From assembly GCA_016291915.1 (NCBI GenBank), contig JAEEZP010000184.1:1-18518 (forward strand): a stretch of 18,518 nt of DNA, given 5' to 3'. The stretch comes from Prevotella sp. (GTDB taxonomy: Bacteria; Bacteroidota; Bacteroidia; Bacteroidales; Bacteroidaceae). A program made the position numbers and the translations under genes. Under the pieces are notes generated by a model. It was given only the letters and a program-made list of their open reading frames with translations, made no database searches and was not told the DNA's origin. Within the stretch, counting starts at the first letter, position 1. Each line of letters begins with the position of its first letter. Below, piece after piece: positions 7,242 to 13,849 of the stretch.

Positions 7242-7280
7242 ATGCAGTCTTTTGGGATTTTTCGGTACTAATAAAATAGA
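7242..7280 (+). promoter_or_regulatory. Two-block motif, copy A: putative ECF-sigma promoter of the sigma-fusion gene
   Basis: ATGCAGTCTTTT (7242-7253), 14 nt, CTA-N5-ATAGA (7268-7280), then 15 nt to the ATG at 7296. The same two blocks occur at 9012-9050 and, on the minus strand, at 11962-11924, with unrelated sequence between the blocks. CAGTC to CTA is 18 nt apart, close to the spacing of -35 and -10 elements. No TAnnTTTG housekeeping element is seen here, so this may be the gene's own promoter, read by its product. Confidence 0.6.
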
Positions 7281-7295
7281 GTTGTTTTGTATGCG

Positions 7296-9008
7296 ATGGA
7301 GATATCACAACTGATAGAAAGATGCAAACACGGTGATGCCGATGCACTCGGTGAGCTGTACAAGGCATACGCCCGGCGGATGAAGGGGGTATGCCGTCGT
7401 TATATCCGCGATGAGCAGACGGTGGACGACGTGCTGCATGATGCTTTTGTGATTATCTTCACCTCGTTCGACCGTCTGCGCGACAGCAGCAAGGCAGAGT
7501 CGTGGATGATGGCCATCACAAGGAATGTCTCATTAAAATATAAGGAACATCTGGAGAGCATTTCCACCCTCTCACTGGATGAGATCAATGAATCAGAGTT
7601 ACTTTCAGAAGAGAATGAAGACAAGAGCATAAGGGGTATTCCTTTAGACGAGCTGATCCGTATGATCGACCGTTTGCCGGCTGGTTACGGCAAGGTGTTC
7701 CGCCTTGCTGTTTTTGAAGGTATGTCACATCAAGAGATTGCCCGTTTTCTGGATATCGAGCCTCATTCCTCCTCTTCGCAGTTGGCAAGAGCCAAGCGTA
7801 TGTTACGCAGTATGATGCAGAGGTACTGGGCCTTGCTGCTCCTCCTGTTGTTACCCCTTACGATGCTCCTGTTTAAGAAGAACGATAGTCAGCATGACAG
7901 TCAGCAGATCAGCAAGATACCAAGCAACAAGACAGGAAAAGAGAAGTTTGACAGAACAACTGAGCCTCAGCCATCAAGAGAGAGACAGAACATCGTTTCA
8001 AAAATCACAAGAAAACGGCTCCCTGTCAAAAGCGATACCCTGCAGAAACTGATTGTCTATGCCGTGGATTCTGTTATTCCCACCGACACCCTTACACGCA
8101 TCATCGCCACGGAGGAGCAAGCCGACACAACAAATAAACAGCCCAGCAACCGGCAGCAACCGGCAATACCGCAATATGACATGGCCATAACGTATCCAGG
8201 GAGAACGACTTCAGAGAACCATGATACACCACGCTGGTCGCTGCAGATGGCTTATACCGGTGGGTACAACGAACAAAACAACTATAACCAACCCTATTCC
8301 TTCAAGCCTTCTATCAATCACGACAAACAGGACATGCCCGCACCGGGTCAACCAACAACACCTGATCACTTCGACAATTGGAGCGACTATGCTGTATATC
8401 TTGCCAACAACATGGATGCGACAAGTGCTGAGAACCGTACTTTTGTCATGCAGATTGCCCTCAACAATGCCAAGCAGCCAGGCGAGGATAAGATTCTTCG
8501 CACTTCTCACCATTACATGCCGGTAGTGTGGTCGCTGGCCATGAGATATGAGCTGAACCGTCGCTGGAATATGGAAAGTGGTTTGAACTATAGTAAGCTG
8601 TATTCTGAGTTCAAGACTGGTTCTGACGGAAACGAGATTGCTGAACAGCAAACGATCCATTACCTCGGTATCCCTGTCAAGGGTATATATAATATGTATA
8701 GGGGGAAGACGTGGAGCATCTACGGCAGTGCCGGACTTACGGTAGAGATGCCTGTTTATTCTCCGTTATATACGAAATACTATGTGTCAGGAATGTATAA
8801 AGCCAGAGAGAAGAAGAAACTACAGGCGCCGTGGCAGTTCTCCACCTCTATGGGACTCGGCTTGCAATACCACATCACGCCGACCATCGGCATTTTCGCA
8901 GAACCTAGTCTGCAATACTACATCCCTACAAAGAGTGAAATAGAGACCTACCGCACGGAACACCCATTTGTATTCACCCTACCCTTGGGCATCAGATTTA
9001 CGTGGTAA
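7296..9008 (+). CDS. ECF sigma factor fused to a TM helix and a beta-barrel-like domain
   Basis: A 570-residue protein. Residues about 15-90 are sigma region 2 (TVDDVLHDAF, then the region 2.4-like SWMMAITRN). About 120-175 are region 4, with helix-turn-helix MSHQEIARFLDI and SSSSQLARAKRML. Residues about 177-194 (WALLLLLLLPLTMLLF, followed by KK) form one TM helix. About 197-310 are a hydrophilic Gln/Ser/Thr/Pro-rich linker. About 314-570 have alternating aromatic strands (SLAMRYELNRRWNMESGLNYS, cut as two strands; YLGIPVKGIYNM; FTLPLGIRFTW) and a terminal Trp, as in outer-membrane barrels. Normally the sigma and the membrane sensor are separate genes; no anti-sigma gene lies nearby. The sigma part must be cytoplasmic and the rest extracytoplasmic, so release probably needs proteolysis. 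The ATG at 7296 is preferred over TTG at 7287. No frameshift is visible. Confidence 0.88.
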   Translation: MEISQLIERCKHGDADALGELYKAYARRMKGVCRRYIRDEQTVDDVLHDAFVIIFTSFDRLRDSSKAESWMMAITRNVSLKYKEHLESISTLSLDEINESELLSEENEDKSIRGIPLDELIRMIDRLPAGYGKVFRLAVFEGMSHQEIARFLDIEPHSSSSQLARAKRMLRSMMQRYWALLLLLLLPLTMLLFKKNDSQHDSQQISKIPSNKTGKEKFDRTTEPQPSRERQNIVSKITRKRLPVKSDTLQKLIVYAVDSVIPTDTLTRIIATEEQADTTNKQPSNRQQPAIPQYDMAITYPGRTTSENHDTPRWSLQMAYTGGYNEQNNYNQPYSFKPSINHDKQDMPAPGQPTTPDHFDNWSDYAVYLANNMDATSAENRTFVMQIALNNAKQPGEDKILRTSHHYMPVVWSLAMRYELNRRWNMESGLNYSKLYSEFKTGSDGNEIAEQQTIHYLGIPVKGIYNMYRGKTWSIYGSAGLTVEMPVYSPLYTKYYVSGMYKAREKKKLQAPWQFSTSMGLGLQYHITPTIGIFAEPSLQYYIPTKSEIETYRTEHPFVFTLPLGIRFTW

Positions 9009-9011
9009 CCG

Positions 9012-9050
9012 ATGCAGTCTTTTTCATCAATAACAGACTATATAAATAGA
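9012..9050 (+). promoter_or_regulatory. Two-block motif, copy B: putative promoter of the lipoprotein gene
   Basis: ATGCAGTCTTTT (9012-9023), 14 nt, CTA-N5-ATAGA (9038-9050), then 21 nt to the ATG at 9072. It aligns with copy A at a constant offset of 1770 through both blocks, while the 13-nt spacer is unrelated. It starts 3 nt after the sigma-fusion stop codon, so the lipoprotein can be transcribed separately. Confidence 0.6.
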
Positions 9051-9071
9051 TAGTCATTAAAAGAAAAGATT

Positions 9072-9638
9072 ATGAAAAGAAAAAACAATGTTAGGATGAT
9101 GGTGATAGTCTTTGCCAGCATGGTGATGACAGCCTGCAGTCTGGATGCTATTGAACCCGAGAAACCGTTTACCACCTGTCCTCCGGCACAGACAAAACTG
9201 GCAGCGTTCGGTTTTACGCCGACAGACCCTCAGGAGATAACCATCGATATGGGTACATTCTTCACAGAAGACGATATCGAGTGGTTTAATGTGGATACCC
9301 GCGAACTGCGATTCAAAAAGTCAGGAAAGCAGTTTTGTGAGAAGCTCCCCATGTACGACCGTGTGGAATTTTACTTAGGCGGACTGAAACTGTTCACAGG
9401 AGGAGCTACCCGTATAAGCATTGCATGCAGTCAGGTATTCGACGACCTTGTGTTTTGTCAAGGAAAGATTGACGGTGATTTTGTTGATTACGACCATTAT
9501 TATCTCCTTGACTGCTACCCGCCGCAATATATCAACGACGAAAAGGTACAGGCCAACATTGCCAAACGGACCATGCAATGGGATACGTTCATCCATTACC
9601 TTGACCGTATTGGTAAACTGAGGATGAATAAGAAATGA
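9072..9638 (+). CDS. Lipoprotein of unknown function, partner of the sigma fusion
   Basis: A 188-residue protein. Its signal peptide MKRKNNVRMMVIVFASMVMTACS has a basic start, a hydrophobic core and the lipobox M-T-A-C22. The mature part has a proline-rich start (EPEKPFTTCPPAQ), then FFTEDDIEWFNVDTRELRF, a pattern I associate loosely with Bacteroidota proteins encoded near ECF sigma/barrel genes. The rest is mixed alpha/beta with five further Cys (C37, C109, C118 or near, C133, C151 or near), so disulphides are possible. It lies 63 nt after the sigma fusion on the same strand and shares its putative promoter motif. It could be a regulon product or a ligand/partner of the barrel domain. No known domain recognised; function unknown. 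Confidence 0.8.
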   Translation: MKRKNNVRMMVIVFASMVMTACSLDAIEPEKPFTTCPPAQTKLAAFGFTPTDPQEITIDMGTFFTEDDIEWFNVDTRELRFKKSGKQFCEKLPMYDRVEFYLGGLKLFTGGATRISIACSQVFDDLVFCQGKIDGDFVDYDHYYLLDCYPPQYINDEKVQANIAKRTMQWDTFIHYLDRIGKLRMNKK

Positions 9639-9669
9639 TTCACCTCGTAGAGGTGTAGCATTTAGTCAC

Positions 9670-9708
9670 TATCGGGGACATGGTCGCCACGGAGACCAGT
9701 CCCCGATA
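9670..9708 (+). terminator. Long hairpin after the lipoprotein gene
   Basis: TATCGGGGAC (9670-9679) pairs with GTCCCCGATA (9699-9708), and TGGTC (9681-9685) pairs with GACCA (9694-9698) around an 8-nt loop, with one bulged A. It lies 31 nt after the stop. There is no T-run after it on either strand, so it may be a 3'-end stabiliser rather than a true intrinsic terminator. Confidence 0.55.
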
Positions 9709-9710
9709 GA

Positions 9711-9764
9711 TGGAAGTTAAAAGGAAGTTATTGCTTCGCATGGAAGTTAAAGGGGAGTTAAAAG
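9711..9764. repeat. GAAGTTAA-type short repeat
   Basis: GAAGTTAA at 9713-9720 and 9743-9750, GAAGTTA at 9724-9730 and GGAGTTAAAA at 9755-9764 are separated by short spacers. It is non-coding and lies between the convergent lipoprotein and regulator genes. It is another member of the short-unit intergenic repeats seen elsewhere in this window. Confidence 0.5.
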
Positions 9765-9779
9765 GGCAAATGCTCTGCT

Positions 9780-10070
9780 CTAAACACTCATGTTCAGATA
9801 ACTCTTCAGTGCCAGCACATATTCCTGAAAGTCTTTCAGCCCGGCAGGAGTAACACGACAGAGAGTGCAGGGCTTCTTACCCTTGAAGGTCTTCTCCACC
9901 TCAATATATCCCGCTGCCGAAAGTTTGTCTATCTGCACACTCAGGTTGCCCGCCGTAGCTCCTGTCTGTTCCTTGATATAAGGGAACTCGGCTTCCTCGG
10001 CACTAATAAGCAATGACATAATAGCCAGTCGCAACTCTGAGTGCAGCAGTGGATCTAATGGTTTGAACAT
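9780..10070 (-). CDS. Winged-helix transcriptional regulator (HTH_34-like)
   Basis: A 96-residue protein. The HTH lies at about residues 24-57: FPYIKEQTGATAGNLSVQI, followed by IDKLSAAGYIEVEK. The wing is TFKGKKPCTLCRVTPAG. This matches the small MarR/ArsR-like winged-helix proteins of the HTH_34 type. I place the start at the ATG at 10070, not at an in-frame start at 10124: a perfect AAAGGAGG (10085-10078) precedes it by 7 nt, and the longer version would overlap the neighbouring gene. It follows the six-TM protein gene by 13 nt and is co-transcribed with it. It probably represses its own operon, since dyads lie in that promoter. The signal it senses is unknown. Confidence 0.85.
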   Translation of the reverse strand: MFKPLDPLLHSELRLAIMSLLISAEEAEFPYIKEQTGATAGNLSVQIDKLSAAGYIEVEKTFKGKKPCTLCRVTPAGLKDFQEYVLALKSYLNMSV

Positions 10071-10083
10071 AGACGAGCCTCCT

Positions 10084-10719
10084 TTATTGCTGATTCTGGA
10101 AATAGATGACAAGACCAGGAACAATCATTCCGATTACCGCCACCGCTGCCATCACATACAGCTGTTCTGCCCAAGGGTATTGCATAGCAAAGAAGTACCC
10201 ACCCAGACCGGCAATAAAACCGCAGATCTGCACAATGCGGTTCTTAATAACACAGCCCGTTACCGTAGAGGCAATACCGAAACAGAGTGAGATAACACTG
10301 GTAAGATTGATATAGAGATGCCCGTCTGGCATAGGCATCTTAACAGGAATGGCTGGCAAAATGCCAAATCCCATCAAACAGAAAATCAAACCGATAGTAC
10401 CTATGAAGATAGCGAAGGTATTCCATACCTGACCAATCATCTTACTGACAAAAGTGGTCGGGACAGGTTCTTTGCGTTTCTCCATCATCCGTTCTCCCAC
10501 ATAACCAGTCAACCCCATCACAGCCCAAAGGACATTCCACACAGGACCACCATGATTCTTCCACAGATAGGCAATCAACAGGGCAAACACCACCACACAC
10601 GCACCCCACCAGATAAGAGACCATGATGAGTTTCTGGTTATCGTGCGCTGACTGCGCTCTATCGACTCACGGATAATTTCCAGACTGCGCTCAGCAGTCA
10701 ACGTATTGTTTTCTTCCAT
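10084..10719 (-). CDS. Multi-pass inner-membrane protein of unknown function
   Basis: A 211-residue protein. A soluble, charged N-terminus of about 30 residues (rich in E, R, S and T) is followed by about six hydrophobic segments, near residues 32-53, 60-76, 98-122, 136-157, 161-178 and 186-207. A basic loop (MMEKRKEPVP) follows the second. No catalytic motif seen. It is the first gene of the operon with the winged-helix regulator. Such pairs, a small membrane protein with its own wHTH repressor, recur in Bacteroidota and may respond to membrane-active stress, but that is inference. Confidence 0.8.
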   Translation of the reverse strand: MEENNTLTAERSLEIIRESIERSQRTITRNSSWSLIWWGACVVVFALLIAYLWKNHGGPVWNVLWAVMGLTGYVGERMMEKRKEPVPTTFVSKMIGQVWNTFAIFIGTIGLIFCLMGFGILPAIPVKMPMPDGHLYINLTSVISLCFGIASTVTGCVIKNRIVQICGFIAGLGGYFFAMQYPWAEQLYVMAAVAVIGMIVPGLVIYFQNQQ

Positions 10720-10824
10720 TGTTGTTTCTTTTTTTGATGTTTTACACTTGTTTTAAATACTCTCCGACCTCATCCATACTCCTGCAGAAAGTACTTCCAA
10801 GGCCTAATAATCCGAATTACAATG

Positions 10825-10856
10825 CAAATATAAAGAAGTTTATTTTATAAACCAAA
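10825..10856 (-). promoter_or_regulatory. Promoter of the membrane protein/regulator operon
   Basis: On the minus strand TTTG (10856-10853), 20 nt, TATATTTG (10832-10825): a full match to the Bacteroidota consensus. The leader is about 100 nt. It contains an 11-codon frame (MDEVGEYLKQV), which I do not consider a gene. Confidence 0.75.
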
Positions 10857-10873
10857 TTATTCTGTAAATAATT
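10838..10873. promoter_or_regulatory. Two AT-rich dyads over the promoter: candidate operator
   Basis: The first is GTTTAT-3-ATAAAC (10838-10852), which fills most of the spacer between -33 and -7. The second is AATTATT-5-AATAATT (10855-10873), which covers the -33 element. A dimeric winged-helix protein bound here would block RNA polymerase, which fits autorepression by the regulator encoded in this operon. AT-rich DNA gives dyads by chance, so confidence is limited. Confidence 0.45.
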
Positions 10874-10968
10874 CTTCTTTATTATGATTGTTTAACATTT
10901 ACAACAGAAAAGACGATATTTCATTTCCATTTTGCCATCTGTCAAGTATGGTTTTTCCAGTAAGATTA

Positions 10969-11904
10969 TCATATCACGACTGAATATATTTGCTTACCAA
11001 ACATTAGGTTTGACAGGGTCAGCCTGTCCATCGTCCATGCAATGGACAGACTGCCTCCGACACACAATGTGAGCGATAGAAACCAGAAAGCGATGCCGGT
11101 CTGGTCGAAGGACAAGAATGGTACAAAATATTTGCACAATATGGTGAACAACGGTGAGAAAAGAAATATGGAAAGGCTGTTCCTACCGAAGTACTGCACC
11201 CAGAGTCTTGCTTTCAAAGCAGAGTGTCGTGACAGCAAAAGAATGCTACAAGCAGCGGTATAAACTATCAGCATACCATGGATAGTTGATGAATGAAGGT
11301 TCTCCGGCTTGGCTATTAGTATGACAAAGACCACAACAGAAAGTGCAGAGGACTTGCAAAGGGCAATCAACTGAATATTGTTTTTGCGCAGGAAAAAACC
11401 AATCAGGAAATAAACGGCCATACTAAAAGACATAATGCCGAAAGCTCGGGAGCAGGCATAGAGAATCAATACAGAAAGAAGCATAAAGACTTGTCCTTTC
11501 CCATGAACAAGGTAGGCAGTAACATAGCATATGCCCTCACACAGTATAATGGTATGCAAATACCAATAAGGCCCCAGCGGATGCAACAGCAGATTCTCGA
11601 AGAACACGGTCACAGAGAAATTGTCAATATGTTCTGCTATCGGTAAAACTGCGGCCATCATCATATAGCCGCTCTCCATAACTATATAAGGAACAGCTAG
11701 CCAGACCAGAGAACGAATAAAGTCTTTGGGCTCTTTCCGCTTGCCTCTTAAGAATCCCGATATCACAAGAAATGCAGGCATGTGGAAGGTATAGACAACC
11801 TGCTTGGCGTATGGATAGAGTTGCTCTATGTACACCAGATGGAAACTGATGACCAATAGTATCAGCACACCCTTCAGGAAGTCTATTTCTGCAATCCGCT
11901 TCAT
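10969..11904 (-). CDS. Membrane acyltransferase (acyltransferase 3 family)
   Basis: A 311-residue multi-pass inner-membrane protein. The N-terminus EIDFLKGVLILLVISFHL carries the family's catalytic-type His22. FHMPAFLVISGFL (40-52) and PYWYLHTIIL are further family marks. About ten hydrophobic segments follow. The family transfers acyl, usually acetyl, groups to sugars of surface polysaccharides, O-antigen or peptidoglycan; the acceptor here cannot be told. I use the ATG at 11904 because family members begin just before this motif. A 23-codon extension from TTG at 11973 would run through the promoter-like motif. It stands alone, with no glycan cluster nearby. It carries copy C of the two-block motif and so may belong to the sigma-fusion regulon. 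Confidence 0.85.
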   Translation of the reverse strand: MKRIAEIDFLKGVLILLVISFHLVYIEQLYPYAKQVVYTFHMPAFLVISGFLRGKRKEPKDFIRSLVWLAVPYIVMESGYMMMAAVLPIAEHIDNFSVTVFFENLLLHPLGPYWYLHTIILCEGICYVTAYLVHGKGQVFMLLSVLILYACSRAFGIMSFSMAVYFLIGFFLRKNNIQLIALCKSSALSVVVFVILIAKPENLHSSTIHGMLIVYTAACSILLLSRHSALKARLWVQYFGRNSLSIFLFSPLFTILCKYFVPFLSFDQTGIAFWFLSLTLCVGGSLSIAWTMDRLTLSNLMFGKQIYSVVI

Positions 11905-11923
11905 TCTTTTCTTCACCTGCTTC

Positions 11924-11962
11924 TCTATAAAGATAGATACCAGAAGCCGTGAAAAGACTGCA
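11924..11962 (-). promoter_or_regulatory. Two-block motif, copy C: putative promoter of the acyltransferase gene
   Basis: On the minus strand TGCAGTCTTTT (11962-11952), 15 nt, CTA-N5-ATAGA (11936-11924), then 19 nt to the ATG at 11904. The first block is identical over 11 bases to copies A and B, and the second fits all eight defined bases. The spacer is one base longer. TCTAT-4-ATAGA (11937-11924) is also a short dyad. Confidence 0.5.
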
Positions 11963-12013
11963 CGGAGTTTCAACTTTTTTCAAACAAAGGTTACATGATG
12001 CCTCGAATCAGTT

Positions 12014-12064
12014 GAGGACGGTTCTGAAATGATCCGTTTTCAGGATTTGCCGAGAACCGTCCTC
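12014..12064. terminator. Hairpin downstream of the nucleoside kinase gene
   Basis: GAGGACGGTTCT (12014-12025) pairs perfectly with AGAACCGTCCTC (12053-12064). The 27-nt interior can also form ATCC/GGAT. It lies 32 nt after the kinase stop, between two minus-strand genes. There is no T-run, so it may be an RNA 3'-end structure rather than a classical terminator. Confidence 0.5.
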
Positions 12065-12096
12065 ATGGTCTGATGTTTCATCATGCTACAGCTGCT

Positions 12097-13749
12097 CTAA
12101 TACACGAACGAGCTGCCGCCGAGGAATTCGCGGAGGAGGGAAGTGGGAGGAATCTGATCGGCTGGGATGGGCTTGATATATTTCAAGAACCTCAGCAGAC
12201 GGTATGCCTCGGTATATTCTGGACAGTTCTCAGGAACCTCCTCAAGGATCGGGATGGCCTGTCCGCGTATGACCGCCAACTCAAAGAGCATGGCGGTGTT
12301 GAACATCGCATCGGCATTTTCCTGATACGGGAAGATCCACTTGTTCTCACCGGCACGGACACTGGGCCATCGACGGATGGTATCGCGTGCACTGCAACCA
12401 CGGTATTTATAGTCACGGATGATACGACGGAGCAGTCGGTTATCGGTGGTCGGTATGTAATTATGGGTGTCGAGCAGGATAGTTGTCAGCGCCGAGGCAT
12501 ATACCTTATATTTCATCTTCGCAGGTATCTGAGCGGTCAGCTCAGGGTTCAAGGCATGGATACCCTCCACGACCAAGACATCCTTCTCACCCAACTGCAG
12601 GACATGTCCATCGCGCTCACTGCGTCCCGTCTGGAAGTCATAGCGAGGCAGCTGAACCTGCTCACCTGCAAAAAGCTTCTGAAGGTGTTCATTCAACAAG
12701 GGGATATTCAGGGCATGCAAGTGCTCATAGTCGTAATCCCCAGACTCGTCACGTGGTGTCTGTGTACGATCCACAAAATAATCGTCTAATGACATCATCA
12801 CCGGTTTAATGCCGCAGGTAACCAACTGGATGGACAGTCGCTTGCAGAAAGTCGTCTTACCGGAGGATGACGGACCGGCGATGAGTACCATCCGCACACC
12901 CTGCCTGCTGGCGATATCCTCTGCAATACGGGAGATTTTCTTCTCTTGCAGAGCTTCGCTGACATTGATGAGCAGTGTGGAGCCACCCTTTGTCACCACC
13001 TCATTCATCGCACCTACCGTGCCGATGTGAAGGATATCCTGCCAACGGTGATGCTCCTGGAAGATTTCAAACATCTTATCTTGACGGATCAACTCTCCCA
13101 ACTCAGCTGGATTTTTCATGGAAGGAATGCGCAGCAACACACCGTCGTAGTATTTCTCTAATCCAAAGAGATACAGCTGACTGGTACTCGTCATCAGCGT
13201 GCCATAGTAATAATCGATATAACCATCCAACTCATAATAAGTGGTGTACATCTGTCCGAGGGTCTCCAGCAGGCGGATCTTCGAGTTGGAACCTAACTTC
13301 CGGAAGATCTCTATGGCCTCTTCCGTGGTAGCCTCGTGACGGGTAAACGGCAGGTCGGCGTCAATCAGTTCCTGCATCCTGTTGCGGAGCTTATCCACAT
13401 CAAAGGAAGACACCGGACGTCCGATCTTCAGATCACAGAAATAGCCGTTGCTCACAGGGATGTCTATCACCACACTCCCCTCCGGGAAAAGGTCTTTCAC
13501 CGCCTTACACAACACCATGAAAAGGGTTCGCGTATAACAGCGCATAGCCGAAGGGTCGGGAAGGGCGAGGAACTCCACCGTCTTATCGTGATAACAGCAA
13601 TAATGCATGCCAACCACCTTGTTGTTTACTTTGGCGCTGATAGGCCCATACTCCATTTTTAGATTAAATGCCTTAAAAATTTCAGAAAGTAACGTTCCTG
13701 TTGGGAATTTCTGAGATTTTTTATTATTTTTGCAACGTATTTCTATCAT
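12097..13749 (-). CDS. Nucleoside kinase: TGS-like domain plus uridine kinase/phosphoribulokinase domain
   Basis: A 550-residue protein. The N-terminus (about 1-65) resembles the TGS domain of threonyl-tRNA synthetase. Residues about 70-270 resemble the following ThrRS-type second domain. About 285-490 are a uridine kinase-like P-loop domain, with GPSSSGKTT (292-300), SLDDYFVDR (320-328) and VEGIHALNP (394-402). By homology it phosphorylates a nucleoside, probably uridine or cytidine; the real substrate of this fusion family is not certain. I start at the ATG at 13749. The same frame stays open for another 143 codons, but these would run through the promoter and into the divergent transporter gene. 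It has its own promoter. Confidence 0.88.
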   Translation of the reverse strand: MIEIRCKNNKKSQKFPTGTLLSEIFKAFNLKMEYGPISAKVNNKVVGMHYCCYHDKTVEFLALPDPSAMRCYTRTLFMVLCKAVKDLFPEGSVVIDIPVSNGYFCDLKIGRPVSSFDVDKLRNRMQELIDADLPFTRHEATTEEAIEIFRKLGSNSKIRLLETLGQMYTTYYELDGYIDYYYGTLMTSTSQLYLFGLEKYYDGVLLRIPSMKNPAELGELIRQDKMFEIFQEHHRWQDILHIGTVGAMNEVVTKGGSTLLINVSEALQEKKISRIAEDIASRQGVRMVLIAGPSSSGKTTFCKRLSIQLVTCGIKPVMMSLDDYFVDRTQTPRDESGDYDYEHLHALNIPLLNEHLQKLFAGEQVQLPRYDFQTGRSERDGHVLQLGEKDVLVVEGIHALNPELTAQIPAKMKYKVYASALTTILLDTHNYIPTTDNRLLRRIIRDYKYRGCSARDTIRRWPSVRAGENKWIFPYQENADAMFNTAMLFELAVIRGQAIPILEEVPENCPEYTEAYRLLRFLKYIKPIPADQIPPTSLLREFLGGSSFVY

Positions 13750-13790
13750 GCTGTTTGAAAGATTAATGATTCTACTTAGATTTTCGAGTG

Positions 13791-13821
13791 TAAAGATAGT
13801 AAAAATACGTTGTATCTCAAA
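13791..13821 (-). promoter_or_regulatory. Promoter of the nucleoside kinase gene
   Basis: On the minus strand TTTG (13821-13818), exactly 19 nt, TATCTTTA (13798-13791). The -7 differs from consensus only at its last base. The leader is about 35 nt. This also supports the start at 13749. Confidence 0.65.
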
Positions 13822-13849
13822 ATAAAAAAGGAAATAATACTTTACGAAT

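Noticed and set aside
9132..9435. Further GCAGTC words inside the lipoprotein gene (near 9135 and 9427)
   Set aside because: They lack the TTTT extension and the CTA-N5-ATAGA block, and lie in coding sequence.
10730..10775. 11-codon leader peptide (MDEVGEYLKQV) before the membrane protein gene
   Set aside because: It has no attenuator structure or run of a single amino acid, and the purine-rich site before it is too close to the ATG.
11905..11973. N-terminal extension of the acyltransferase from TTG
   Set aside because: The family motif begins a few residues after the ATG at 11904, and the extension overlaps the conserved two-block motif.
12073..12789. 238-codon plus-strand ORF
   Set aside because: It is antisense to the kinase domain, whose motifs are intact, so it is a shadow frame.
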